Origin: Chrysogorgia sp. JL179-B06
Taxonomy: Eukaryota; Cnidaria; Anthozoa; Scleralcyonacea; Chrysogorgiidae
DNA length: 64,000 nucleotides
Reading direction: 5' to 3'
Assembly: GCA_035772405.1 (NCBI GenBank)
Contig: JAYKKM010000047.1
Span: 6,819,501 to 6,883,500 of the forward strand
Both the position numbers and the translations under genes were made by a program. This document shows, one piece after another, positions 39,945 to 47,664 of the stretch; position 1 is the first letter of the stretch, and every line of letters begins with the position of its first letter. The notes under the pieces were generated by a model. It was not told where the DNA came from, searched no databases, and saw nothing but the letters and a program-made list of their open reading frames with translations.

Positions 39945-40732
39945 ACAATATACAGTTCCAATAGCACCGCGCCAACGTCAGCGTCACCATTGTTTGGTTT
40001 GACACGAAACGTCATACTTGAGTAAATACCTTTTTTAATTTTCACCTTGGACTCAACGTGTGCGTAGCGCTGTATCCCCCCATCTAGAGACTTCTCGGTG
40101 AGCACTGGCAATGTTGTGATCACATCACTACGCTTCCCATCAGTGCCCACATTGCTCTCCGTATCAACAGCGTCGCACGAGACCTCCACATACTTCAGAC
40201 CTCTGTTCACGTCAATCTTGTTTGGACTGTCATGCCACCTACCATTTAGCGCAATTCCTGCATCCTTCGCGAAACCAAGCAAAAGCCCAATGCCACCTAG
40301 CCTAAGTTCTATTGTGCTGGTGGGTCTACTCCCAATACGTTGAACTTTGACCCTACTTTTACCTGTGTCCACCAGTTTCTCCACCACGAAGCTTGCATTA
40401 ACCCCCCTGAGCGTGAGTCGTAGAGCTCTAACCAACGCGTCGAAGTCGTAATGGCCACCATTCAAATGAGTTGATGCGAATCCTAAATGCGGTGTTCCTA
40501 ATCTAGCATGTAAGAATCGAATACTATCACCAAGCGCCACATTTTCGTAGTCCCAAAACACAGTGGCTGTCTTAACTATAATGTGTGGGTTATCGTGTGT
40601 GGCTACCACACTATGGCCAAAAGTTACGACTTTCTCCACACCTTCAGTAAGCACCGTCAACTTTTGAGGACTGTCGTGTACACGTCGCTTTTCAGTGTAA
40701 CCACCAGAGTCGAACCCGTAGTTTAGACTCAT
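39941..40732 (-). CDS. Penton-like paralog 1, 263 aa (Element B)
   Basis: The start MSLNYGFDSGGYTEKRRVHD recalls the MSL-x-YGF/Y starts of the fiber proteins. It is followed by a body related to the penton-like protein next door (HIIVKTATVFWDYENVALGD, PNKIDVNRGLKYVEVSCDAV, GAVLLELYIV). It looks like a duplicate of the 220-aa gene that has gained a fiber-type N-terminus. A and C have one penton-like gene only. It may form a second vertex type or join fiber to penton; the latter is speculation from the shared start. Confidence 0.6.
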   Translation of the reverse strand: MSLNYGFDSGGYTEKRRVHDSPQKLTVLTEGVEKVVTFGHSVVATHDNPHIIVKTATVFWDYENVALGDSIRFLHARLGTPHLGFASTHLNGGHYDFDALVRALRLTLRGVNASFVVEKLVDTGKSRVKVQRIGSRPTSTIELRLGGIGLLLGFAKDAGIALNGRWHDSPNKIDVNRGLKYVEVSCDAVDTESNVGTDGKRSDVITTLPVLTEKSLDGGIQRYAHVESKVKIKKGIYSSMTFRVKPNNGDADVGAVLLELYIV

Positions 40733-40751
40733 TACTTTAGCGTGCGTTTAG

Positions 40752-41414
40752 CTACTCAAGCGTTGCATACAAATCCAACAATATATCACCAACGTTGACA
40801 CCATTACCATCTTGGTCAGTCACGTTAAACACTAGCTGCGTAAAAGCGCCTTTGTTTATCGACACCTTCGACTCAATATTGAAGAATTGTTGAACGGAGC
40901 TCTTCAGTGGTTGGGTGGTGGTCAATGGTAACTCAACGATAACCTCGCTTTTGCTGCCATTAACAATATTCTCAGGTCTGTTCACAATGCTACAACCCAC
41001 TTGTACGTACTTCAGCCCTTTGTTAACGTTCACAACATTAGGGCTGACCAAACCACTACTACTCACCGTTGTGTTATCGTTGAACCCTAAGAGTTCTCCA
41101 AATTTAAACAGCTCTAATTGTTGGTCAGTTTTTATCTCACACTTCGAATCGTGTTTGTTGGCTACTAACCCAATAGCCCCTAATCCCTTCAACTCATCAG
41201 CAATCATTTTAAAAGTGTGGTACCCAGACCCAAAAACGTGTTTGTTGCTGTTGTAGCTTATTTCATCATTCACGCCAGTCTCCACGTTAACGTAGTCCCA
41301 AAAGATGGTCGCTTTTTTCACTAGTAAGTGAGGATCTGAGCCAAACGTCAAAAGTGCTTCTGGTAGATCCACAGTCTCCGTTGAGCCTCTAATCAATACT
41401 ACAACCCTGACCAT
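40752..41414 (-). CDS. Penton-like virion protein, 220 aa (Element B)
   Basis: The start MVRVVVLIRGSTETVDLPEA matches the C copy (MRVVVLISGSTKTVDLPE). Key parts are LVKKATIFWDYVNVETG, SPNVVNVNKGLKYVQVGCSI, SEVIVELPLTTTQPLKSSVQ and a final VNVGDILLDLYATLE. The beta-rich, 200-odd residue size fits a single jelly-roll minor capsid protein. It is divergently transcribed from the 456-aa gene across 23 bp that contain ACACACTATATTATA, and is followed 19 bp on by paralog 1. Confidence 0.62.
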   Translation of the reverse strand: MVRVVVLIRGSTETVDLPEALLTFGSDPHLLVKKATIFWDYVNVETGVNDEISYNSNKHVFGSGYHTFKMIADELKGLGAIGLVANKHDSKCEIKTDQQLELFKFGELLGFNDNTTVSSSGLVSPNVVNVNKGLKYVQVGCSIVNRPENIVNGSKSEVIVELPLTTTQPLKSSVQQFFNIESKVSINKGAFTQLVFNVTDQDGNGVNVGDILLDLYATLE

Positions 41415-41437
41415 ATAATATAGTGTGTGTTATGTAG
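41415..41437. promoter_or_regulatory. 23-bp bidirectional start region (Element B)
   Basis: On the minus strand it gives AACACACACTATATTAT directly before ATG; on the plus strand TAATATAGTGTGTGTTATG leads to the other gene. The core ACTATATTAT is the B form of the start motif seen elsewhere in the elements. Confidence 0.55.
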
Positions 41438-42808
41438 ATGCTAACAAAAAGAAAGCAAGGTGAACTAATTCTTCTTAGCGAATTTCCAAACGCGCAATTA
41501 AACAAGTTCGAGTTTGGGTACAACCTCGCAGACGACAATAAAACAGTCAAGACCGTTGACATTTACTTCAAGTCAGGTCCAAAGTACTCTGACATGATAA
41601 ACATAAAGTCGTCGAAGTTCACGAAGAATGAGGGCTTCACAAAATTCCTTAGCAACACGCCAAGATTCCCAAAAATATGGTCGAGCGATGGGCGTGTCCC
41701 AAAGTTATTACTGACAGAGACCCACAAGAGCTACAGAGAAGTCGAGACGTTTCCACCATATGTCCTAAATTACCCAACCCACAATTTTGACGTCTTTGTT
41801 GACGACAATAATTCCTTCAAATCAAATCTACCGAAAATATTCATCGACACCAAAAGACGTTACGATGACAAGGCAATTGGTGGTAACGTTAACACAGTTT
41901 GGACTCTAACGGAGAGTTACTATCAAGCGATCGCAGGTATGTACATCGCTACATACCGCTCAGGGGTGTCTCTACAGAACTTAAGTTATCAAGTCGACGT
42001 TCCGAAGCAAATCGTGAGTCTCATGAGGTTTCATGTGTACTTCACCATTCGTCGTGTGATGTTCCGTTTGAGTAAGAGTCAAGTTGACATTAACAACATC
42101 TTAAGACTGTACCTCCCTGACTGGCGACTTTTGAAAGGTCATGTACCATTGACTGATGTTGACAATAGATACATCAAAGACATCCAAGGTGACTATCGTC
42201 GGTATTGCCCAAGACACTCTGATGGGTTCACACCACTAGGACAAGAACTACTAAACCAATCGATTGAAGTTTACATGTATGCCATTCTTGGAGCCCAAGC
42301 GAGGTCAAAGCAAAGCATCGTAGGAACTAGAGCCAGTGCTCGAGAAACCCAACAAATCTTTAGAGACATCGTTGAAAATGCTGTGGTTCAGTATTCGCCA
42401 AGTGTTTGGATCAACCTTATGAACAAAGCGATTAGTGACACCAACGTTAAGCTAGACACAGCTGTGACACCCAACACTTGGCTTATCCCTAGAAGCATGG
42501 TTTTGTTAAAGGACCCCATCGTTGGTTACAATAACGTGCTAAGAACTTCGTCCGAAACTGGGATGACATTTGGGTATAACGACGGGTTGAACTACCACCG
42601 AGCGTCAAAAGCGAAGCATAAAAAAGTCCACCAAGCGGTAGGACTTCACTTGGAAACTCTAGTTACACCACCTGCGAAGAAAACAGTGGTCACCACCAAT
42701 CAAATAACTACAACCACCACAAGTAAGTCAGACACGACAACGTTAGCGATAATCTTAGGGTTCTCAGCAGTCTCTGGCTATCTACTAACCAAATACACCT
42801 TGAAGTAG
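41438..42808 (+). CDS. Core protein of unknown function, 456 aa (Element B)
   Basis: The start MLTKRKQGELILLSEFPNAQ leads to the beta-type domain LNKFEFGYNL..KTVDIYFKSG, then the conserved VWTLTESYYQAIAGMYIATY, RRVMFRLSKSQVDINNILRL, LLNQSIEVYMYAILGAQARS, NTWLIPRSMVLLKDPIVGYN, a Thr-rich linker (TTNQITTTTTSKSDTT) and a C-terminal span (LAIILGFSAVSGYLLTKYTL). A virion or membrane-anchored role is inferred from the tail anchor and the neighbours. Two bases separate its stop from the fiber gene start. Confidence 0.75.
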   Translation: MLTKRKQGELILLSEFPNAQLNKFEFGYNLADDNKTVKTVDIYFKSGPKYSDMINIKSSKFTKNEGFTKFLSNTPRFPKIWSSDGRVPKLLLTETHKSYREVETFPPYVLNYPTHNFDVFVDDNNSFKSNLPKIFIDTKRRYDDKAIGGNVNTVWTLTESYYQAIAGMYIATYRSGVSLQNLSYQVDVPKQIVSLMRFHVYFTIRRVMFRLSKSQVDINNILRLYLPDWRLLKGHVPLTDVDNRYIKDIQGDYRRYCPRHSDGFTPLGQELLNQSIEVYMYAILGAQARSKQSIVGTRASARETQQIFRDIVENAVVQYSPSVWINLMNKAISDTNVKLDTAVTPNTWLIPRSMVLLKDPIVGYNNVLRTSSETGMTFGYNDGLNYHRASKAKHKKVHQAVGLHLETLVTPPAKKTVVTTNQITTTTTSKSDTTTLAIILGFSAVSGYLLTKYTLK

Positions 42809-42810
42809 TA

Positions 42811-43761
42811 ATGAGTCTAAACTATGGGTATGAGTCTGACGACCCTCACGATAAAATACTAAAGAGAACGAAAAGACATCTGGACGAAGATCCTAAATTA
42901 AGTGCGACCGGTGGGAGGATGTCTGGGCCCATAGACATGCAAGGCTCAGCGATAAAAAACATAGCAGACCCAGTCGATGACTCAGACGCTATCAATAAAA
43001 GAACTCTAGAGCAATTACTATCAGGTTTCCTCAAGAGTCAGTCCTACAACATTGTGCTCGACTTCAACGTTAGCACACACGCCTTGAAAAATGTGGAATT
43101 TCACGCCAATGGTTCAAACAATGTGAAAGCCATTGGTGGAACAAGTAAATTAGTGCAGAACAACCCGGCTTATGGTCCTATTGTCGGCATCAGAAGTGTA
43201 AGCCAAAGTTTTCTGTCCCCTGTGTTAACACCACTCCCACTTGAGTCAGGTCTCCATTTTAACTGCCCCAGTATGCAATGGTGTGATCTCTCTATTTTTG
43301 TTGTGGTGAGGTTACCCACTCGCACCGCTGGATCAAATTGGGAGACAATTATATCAAACGACGATGGTAGTTGGGACAAGTTCATAGGGTACAAGACTGG
43401 TATGACTAATGGACTCGCGTATGGTGGTAGCGTCCCAGCGATGGAGAGCATATGCACTATTCCGAGTGGTGTTGACCTCACAAAAACGCATATGATATCG
43501 ATACACTGGCAAATGAGCAACTCACATGTCAGGGTCAACAACATCAAGTCAACCGATTCAGACTTCGTAGCGAATATGAAAAAGATAGGTACACCCTATG
43601 GAACAATTTTTGGAATACATCGACCAAGAATACCACTCGCACCTTATGCATACCCATCGTTGATAGAATTCTACGGTGTGAAAATTGTGAGTGGTTACAT
43701 GACGAACCGAGACATCATAATCATGGGTGGAGAAATGATGAAGGAATATGGTATAAAGTAA
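42811..43761 (+). CDS. Fiber-like protein with lectin domain, 316 aa (Element B)
   Basis: Residues 1-35 are a basic tail (DKILKRTKRHLDEDPKLSAT). Residues 37-70 hold a phage tail-fiber-type motif, GPIDMQGSAIKNIADPVDDS followed by DAINKRTLEQ, which in fibers precedes the trimeric stalk. The remainder is a concanavalin/LamG-like module (SIFVVVRLPT, ISNDDGSWDKFIGYKTG, MISIHWQMSNSHVRVNNIKS, FYGVKIVSGYMTNRDIII). A host-attachment fiber with a sugar-binding head is likely. It follows the 456-aa gene in one unit. Confidence 0.7.
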   Translation: MSLNYGYESDDPHDKILKRTKRHLDEDPKLSATGGRMSGPIDMQGSAIKNIADPVDDSDAINKRTLEQLLSGFLKSQSYNIVLDFNVSTHALKNVEFHANGSNNVKAIGGTSKLVQNNPAYGPIVGIRSVSQSFLSPVLTPLPLESGLHFNCPSMQWCDLSIFVVVRLPTRTAGSNWETIISNDDGSWDKFIGYKTGMTNGLAYGGSVPAMESICTIPSGVDLTKTHMISIHWQMSNSHVRVNNIKSTDSDFVANMKKIGTPYGTIFGIHRPRIPLAPYAYPSLIEFYGVKIVSGYMTNRDIIIMGGEMMKEYGIK

Positions 43762-43971
43762 ATGGGAGCATGTGTTTCGAGACCTCATGAAATATATAAA
43801 ATAAATAAAACGACTGACCACATGTTCAAAGCTGGTGGATCATTTGGCCGCGGTGACGTGACTCTCGAGCTCCACGCTGAGATTGGTATGAGGTCTAAAA
43901 AGACTTACGGCAAACCTATCACGCTACCTGCAGAGTCAGACACCGTAGGAGTGGTAGGAGACGTGACTTAA
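43762..43971 (+). CDS. Small protein with myristoylation-type start, 69 aa (Element B)
   Basis: The start MGACVSRPHEIYKINKTTDH has Gly2, Cys4 and Ser6, the pattern for N-myristoylation with palmitoylation. The body is polar with a beta-type stretch (GDVTLELHAEIGM). The ATG follows the fiber stop without a gap. No homolog in A or C and no known domain. Membrane association is an inference from the N-terminus. Confidence 0.5.
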   Translation: MGACVSRPHEIYKINKTTDHMFKAGGSFGRGDVTLELHAEIGMRSKKTYGKPITLPAESDTVGVVGDVT

Positions 43972-43979
43972 GTTATGTA

Positions 43980-44120
43980 ATGGGTTGGCTTAGAAAACTG
44001 GCTCGTAACATTAGAAACTTTTTCAGACGACGTAGAAAACTGAGGACTAATAAAACACATCTGATGCATTGGTACACAACAAACCAAATCTATAAAAAAC
44101 CCAACACCCACATCGAGTAG
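43980..44120 (+). CDS. Small arginine-rich protein, 46 aa (Element B)
   Basis: The start MGWLRKLARNIRNFFRRRRK forms a strongly basic amphipathic helix, followed by a polar tail ending PNTHIE. It begins 8 bp after the preceding stop, in the same transcription unit. It could be a membrane-active peptide or a DNA condenser. The evidence is its exact fit in the gap and its biased but non-repetitive composition. Confidence 0.45.
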   Translation: MGWLRKLARNIRNFFRRRRKLRTNKTHLMHWYTTNQIYKKPNTHIE

Positions 44121-44148
44121 TTTTTTTGTGGGAGACTATAATATAGCG

Positions 44149-44916
44149 ATGACTTCCGCAATACTTCGATTATTCGATTTCGATGGTCACCAAATCACAA
44201 CGGTTAATCACAACGGTGAAATATGGTTCAAAGCAAAAGAGGTCGCAAGCGCTCTAGGTTACGCTCGACCAAAAGATGCAGTCAACGACCACGTCGAACC
44301 TGATTGCAAAATGAAGATGGAACAGGTCTCGTTTATCAACGAACTTGGGGTCTACTCGCTAGTGTTCTCGAGTAACCTAGAGTGTGCGAAACACTTTGGA
44401 AGGTGGGTGCACTCAGAGGTCTTGCCAAGCGTTAGAAAAAGTTTAGCTGACGTTAGTCTCAAACACAATCAGTTTAAAATAATCACTGAGTTCGACCTTC
44501 ATACGAAAGTTGTTGGTTTTCTTAGGAAACATTATCCAGAAGCTATTTTGATAGCTGCTTGTGGTGAAAATCAAGACACTTCTGCGAAGAGAATAAATTC
44601 GTGGAAAAAAGGTTACCAGCGTGGAACACCTGACTTGGTTATTGCCAATGCAAACCGACAGCACAGCGGACTTGTGATTGAGTTCAAGAATCCAGGTGGC
44701 ACAGGTAAGACATCCAAAGAGCAGGAGTCTCTGCTACTCAGATATAAGTCCGCTGGTTATCTAACGTTGTTGTGCGACTCGTACGACGATGCTATTACTA
44801 CAGTAATAAAATATTTCTTTGACGTTGGGTTTCAGTGTTCCCGGTGTTTTCGTAAATTTAAAAATAAATCAGCGTTGAGCAACCACGAGAGACGCTATTG
44901 TAAAGAGACTTTTTAG
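44149..44916 (+). CDS. BRO-N / VRR-NUC / C2H2 fusion protein, 255 aa (Element B)
   Basis: The ATG at 44,149 is chosen because GACTATAATATAGCG stands directly before it. Residues 10-105 are a BRO-N domain (EIWFKAKEVASALGYARPKD, LGVYSLVFSSNLE, VLPSVRK). Residues about 115-215 are a VRR-NUC nuclease (DTSAKRINSWKKGYQRGTPD, LVIEFKNPGGTGK with the catalytic E-x-K). Residues about 228-250 are a C2H2 finger (CSRCFRKFKNKSALSNHERR). The enzyme probably recognises and cuts branched DNA during replication or packaging. It is complete here, whereas the A copy is broken. Confidence 0.8.
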   Translation: MTSAILRLFDFDGHQITTVNHNGEIWFKAKEVASALGYARPKDAVNDHVEPDCKMKMEQVSFINELGVYSLVFSSNLECAKHFGRWVHSEVLPSVRKSLADVSLKHNQFKIITEFDLHTKVVGFLRKHYPEAILIAACGENQDTSAKRINSWKKGYQRGTPDLVIANANRQHSGLVIEFKNPGGTGKTSKEQESLLLRYKSAGYLTLLCDSYDDAITTVIKYFFDVGFQCSRCFRKFKNKSALSNHERRYCKETF

Positions 44917-45158
44917 ACAGCGAGTAATAAGTCGAATTAGCACTCGTTCTTGTCGTTGAGACGACGTTCGAAGTGACAACTGCTCTAGCATTTTTTAAAG
45001 ACGTTTTTAACTCGGTGAAAAATATCTGCGAAACTTTCTCTATTTATTTCACAAACCTTCTGACCACTGTGTGAAAAAATGTTTCTATGAGACATTGGAC
45101 GCTTCATGTGACCAATGTCTAAATTTAAAAAGTGGGGTATCCGAGAACACCCTTAATT
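44917..45158. other. Spacer between convergent nuclease and kinase genes (Element B)
   Basis: The 242 bp lie between two convergent genes. No gene or clear hairpin was found. AATTTAAAAAGTGGGG near 45,121 may be a transcript end. Confidence 0.35.
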
Positions 45159-45725
45159 TTATGTGGAAGGATGATGACGTCTGCACACTGCGCGATATTG
45201 CTCAGCACCACCAACGAATGATGGTCCTGGGTTGTATCTCCAATTGAATGGCGCTTCAACAGTTGTTCCGTAAGTGTCGCGACAAACGGCGCAATACGCT
45301 TTTAGAAATGTGATGTCGTCTGCCATTGGGAACAACGTGTCAAGTTCGCCAAGTCTTTTTAAGTGCTCTGTTGTTATGAGACCACAAATAATGACGTGAA
45401 CGCCGGCTCTAATGTATTCGTGAATAACTGGGAGTAGATCAGAGTACCAATGGCCTTCATCAATTCCGATGACGTCATAGTCAGCTATCTCGGAAGAACT
45501 TGGAAGGTTGGTGATTAACTTCGCAGGTAAACTGTCTGATCCGACAACAATGGTCTGACGATGTGTGGAGAACGCGTGGTCAGTTCGTCTGGTGTCACCT
45601 GTGTTGTTCATGTAAAGGACTTTGAGCCCTGACTTACTTAACGTGAGTAACCTGCGAAGAGTCTCAGTTGTTTTTCCTGCAAACATGGGACCAATCACGA
45701 TTTCTAGTTTACCGATTTTCTTCAT
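45159..45725 (-). CDS. TK: Thymidine kinase, type II, 188 aa (Element B)
   Basis: The P-loop GPMFAGKTTETLRRL lies at residues 12-26. The Walker B-like DVIGIDEGHWYSDL lies near 86-99, with H and W where most family members have Q and F. The lid/zinc part has CAVCRDTYG, then PSFVGGAEQY and CRRHH, giving three cysteines and a histidine. The enzyme makes dTMP for replication in non-dividing cells. It is absent from A and C and is not part of the usual Maverick gene set, so it was probably acquired. The length is typical. Confidence 0.9.
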   Translation of the reverse strand: MKKIGKLEIVIGPMFAGKTTETLRRLLTLSKSGLKVLYMNNTGDTRRTDHAFSTHRQTIVVGSDSLPAKLITNLPSSSEIADYDVIGIDEGHWYSDLLPVIHEYIRAGVHVIICGLITTEHLKRLGELDTLFPMADDITFLKAYCAVCRDTYGTTVEAPFNWRYNPGPSFVGGAEQYRAVCRRHHPST

Positions 45726-46479
45726 GGTTACTATACCTCCAGAGAAACGCTCTCCCCTCTTGCGGCAACTGTTGCTCGTTGTTAAATATCCGCTGAAGCT
45801 CTAAGTTTTTAAGATGAGACCTCGAGCTCTCGTGTCTTGAGCGATGCATTGGGTTGTTGGTAACCACACCACATGGGTAACAATTGTACGACGCGCCGCC
45901 GTGCGCAAAATCCAGGTGAGTGTGTGAGAGTATGTGACTCATAATATCGCCCGCACCCACTATTTCATTACATCCCACCCTACAAACGTTGACGTCACAG
46001 TTTGCGGCGAGCTCTAGCCACGCTTTGGCTTTGGTTGAGCATGGTTTCCATAGAAGGGTCGCCAAGAACACTTCGAGGTAGTTACCGAGTAGTGTAGCGG
46101 CGGACTCGCAAGGGTTGCTCAAGTAGTGGCCACTTGCTAACGTAAGACGTTTGAATGGTGGGTAACACCACACAGGGATCATCTTGGCTAGTTCGTTAAC
46201 CATCCTGTTGGCTCTAACTTCATCAAGCCCGACCCAAGCCTCATGAGCAAACTTTGTATAGAGAATCTGGGCACCAAATTGTCTTGACACCTCTTCGTTT
46301 TTACGATCGGGGTCGCACAACTTGAAGACTTGCGAGTACCCTTTTAAGACGTTGGGTCCAGAGGCGCCTTGCGGGGTAGACGCATCGACAAAGGACATTC
46401 TCCGCATCGCGTCGATCTCCTCTTCTTGACGGGCTTGGTCTTGAGTCATCTCTTCTGCGATGTCTTGGACTTGAGTCAT
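45709..46479 (-). CDS. Two-zinc-finger protein overlapping TK, 256 aa (Element B)
   Basis: The start MTQVQDIAEEMTQDQARQEE is acidic and coiled. The middle is unrecognised (FGAQILYTKFAHEAWVGLDE, NRMVNELAKMIPVWCYPPFK). The end holds two finger-like sets, CRVGC..IMSHILSHTH and CYPCG..HRSRHESSRSH. The gene overlaps the kinase by 17 bases in another frame, so the two are co-transcribed. GGGTATAACATA precedes the ATG. There is no counterpart in A or C; a DNA-binding regulator is a fair guess. Confidence 0.6.
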   Translation of the reverse strand: MTQVQDIAEEMTQDQARQEEEIDAMRRMSFVDASTPQGASGPNVLKGYSQVFKLCDPDRKNEEVSRQFGAQILYTKFAHEAWVGLDEVRANRMVNELAKMIPVWCYPPFKRLTLASGHYLSNPCESAATLLGNYLEVFLATLLWKPCSTKAKAWLELAANCDVNVCRVGCNEIVGAGDIMSHILSHTHLDFAHGGASYNCYPCGVVTNNPMHRSRHESSRSHLKNLELQRIFNNEQQLPQEGRAFLWRYSNHEENR

Positions 46480-46532
46480 TATGTTATACCCCCAGAAAAA
46501 ATCCTAATTTTTTTAGCGCGTTTGGTCTGGAA

Positions 46533-46585
46533 CTGTGAGATACCTGTGAGGTCAACTGTGAGACACCTGTGAGGTCAACTGTGAG
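46533..46585 (+). promoter_or_regulatory. Phased CTGTGAG array, five copies (Element B)
   Basis: CTGTGAG occurs at 46,533, 46,544, 46,556, 46,567 and 46,579, so the steps are 11, 12, 11 and 12 bp, one helical turn each. The array ends 26 bp before the start of the 114-aa membrane gene and lies between two divergent transcription units. Confidence 0.8.
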
Positions 46586-46611
46586 TAAGATAACACGCGA
46601 TAGTGTATTAG

Positions 46612-46956
46612 ATGGTTGAGGACTCACAGACGGCTGTTGACGCTAAGATCACGGCTGATGTGAAAAGTGTTAAGGTGAAGGACCCAAAACGCGTCGCTGC
46701 TGGTAAAAAGTTGGCTGAGATATCGAAAGCTGCGAAAGAAAAGAAAATGCGTGAAATGATAGTCAACGAAGAACAGGGTGGTGAGTGGGGTTATGGATAT
46801 GTTGTCGGAACACTTGGCGTAATCATCGCTGGTGCTTCGTTATGGTACACAATTAGCAGTGAAAAAGAGACACGACTAGAGCCTGTGAGTACTACACCAG
46901 CTGTGTCAGAAAGTTGTAGGACTCGTCGTCCAACACTTGACACATTTGATTCTTGA
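46612..46956 (+). CDS. Small basic membrane protein, 114 aa (Element B)
   Basis: VKVKDPKRVAAGKKLAEISK and AAKEKK form a basic segment at residues 20-45. A single span follows (WGYGYVVGTLGVIIAGASLW), and a Thr/Ser-rich tail ends TLDTFDS. It is the homolog of 21,517-21,843 in A and 56,086-56,361 in C. The phased CTGTGAG array directly upstream is shared by all three. The gene opens the transcription unit that runs to the polymerase. Confidence 0.75.
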   Translation: MVEDSQTAVDAKITADVKSVKVKDPKRVAAGKKLAEISKAAKEKKMREMIVNEEQGGEWGYGYVVGTLGVIIAGASLWYTISSEKETRLEPVSTTPAVSESCRTRRPTLDTFDS

Positions 46957-46979
46957 ACAAAACACACGACAATGTATAT

Positions 46980-47216
46980 ATGGCTGCGATCGATCGAAAA
47001 GAACTTATGAACGAATTGTACGATGCGCTACTTGTTACGACTGGTGCTGTGGCAGTGAGTATGATTTCTAAAAAGGCTTTGGGAGAACCATTGGGAACAC
47101 CAGAGACAGTTAAAGGCATAGTGAAACTTGCTGCAGCTGTTGGTGCAGGAACGCTGTTAGTAAAATGGATGCAATCGAAAAAGTGGATACCGACAGATCC
47201 ATTCAAATCAACGTAA
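46980..47216 (+). CDS. Small membrane protein, 78 aa (Element B)
   Basis: The ATG at 46,980 (MAAIDRKELMNELYDALLVT) is preferred over an upstream TTG because the C copy starts MASIDRK at the same place and TGTATAT lies just before. Two hydrophobic stretches (LLVTTGAVAVSMI and LAAAVGAGTLLVKWM) and the tail KKWIPTDPFK follow. The partner gene 46,612-46,956 ends 23 bp before. Function unknown; conserved as a pair in all three elements. Confidence 0.7.
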   Translation: MAAIDRKELMNELYDALLVTTGAVAVSMISKKALGEPLGTPETVKGIVKLAAAVGAGTLLVKWMQSKKWIPTDPFKST

Positions 47217-47220
47217 GTTA

Positions 47221-47640
47221 ATGGCGAGTGTTGTGGCTGGAGGGATATTTAATGCAGTGGCTTTTGCAGGCGCTGGCTTTATGTTTTCAAAGTTTAATCA
47301 CACAGGCTATGAAGCTGAGATGAAAAGACATAACCATGCGTTGGAGCAGTTAGCCAGCGCGAAAGAAGCGTGGTATGAAAATGAGATTGCTAAAAAAGAT
47401 AAGATTCAGCGTTTACGGCAAATGCTCTCAGATGCTAACGCTGACATCAATGACACAAACCACGCGTTGGAAGAACTTAGAAGCGTAATGACCATACAGT
47501 ACAGCGGACGAGTGTTCACTGACCTCCCGAGGGTTGCGGATTACTACCAACCGAGTGCGGAAATGAAGGAATACCAATTGTTGTTTGTTAGCGCGCTAGG
47601 TTTGGGTAGTGGAATAGCGGTGTGGGTGCTAACTCGGTGA
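47221..47640 (+). CDS. Coiled-coil membrane protein, 139 aa (Element B)
   Basis: The start MASVVAGGIFNAVAFAGAGF is a Gly/Ala hydrophobic segment. A coiled coil over about 35-95 contains LRQMLSDANADINDTNHALE. DYYQPSAEMKEY and a C-terminal span (LLFVSALGLGSGIAVWVL) follow. It is the homolog of the A (20,014-20,421) and C (55,384-55,800) proteins. It lies 4 bp after the 78-aa gene, so it is co-transcribed. Confidence 0.78.
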   Translation: MASVVAGGIFNAVAFAGAGFMFSKFNHTGYEAEMKRHNHALEQLASAKEAWYENEIAKKDKIQRLRQMLSDANADINDTNHALEELRSVMTIQYSGRVFTDLPRVADYYQPSAEMKEYQLLFVSALGLGSGIAVWVLTR

Positions 47641-47664
47641 AAAAAATGTTGGAGTAGTATAAGA

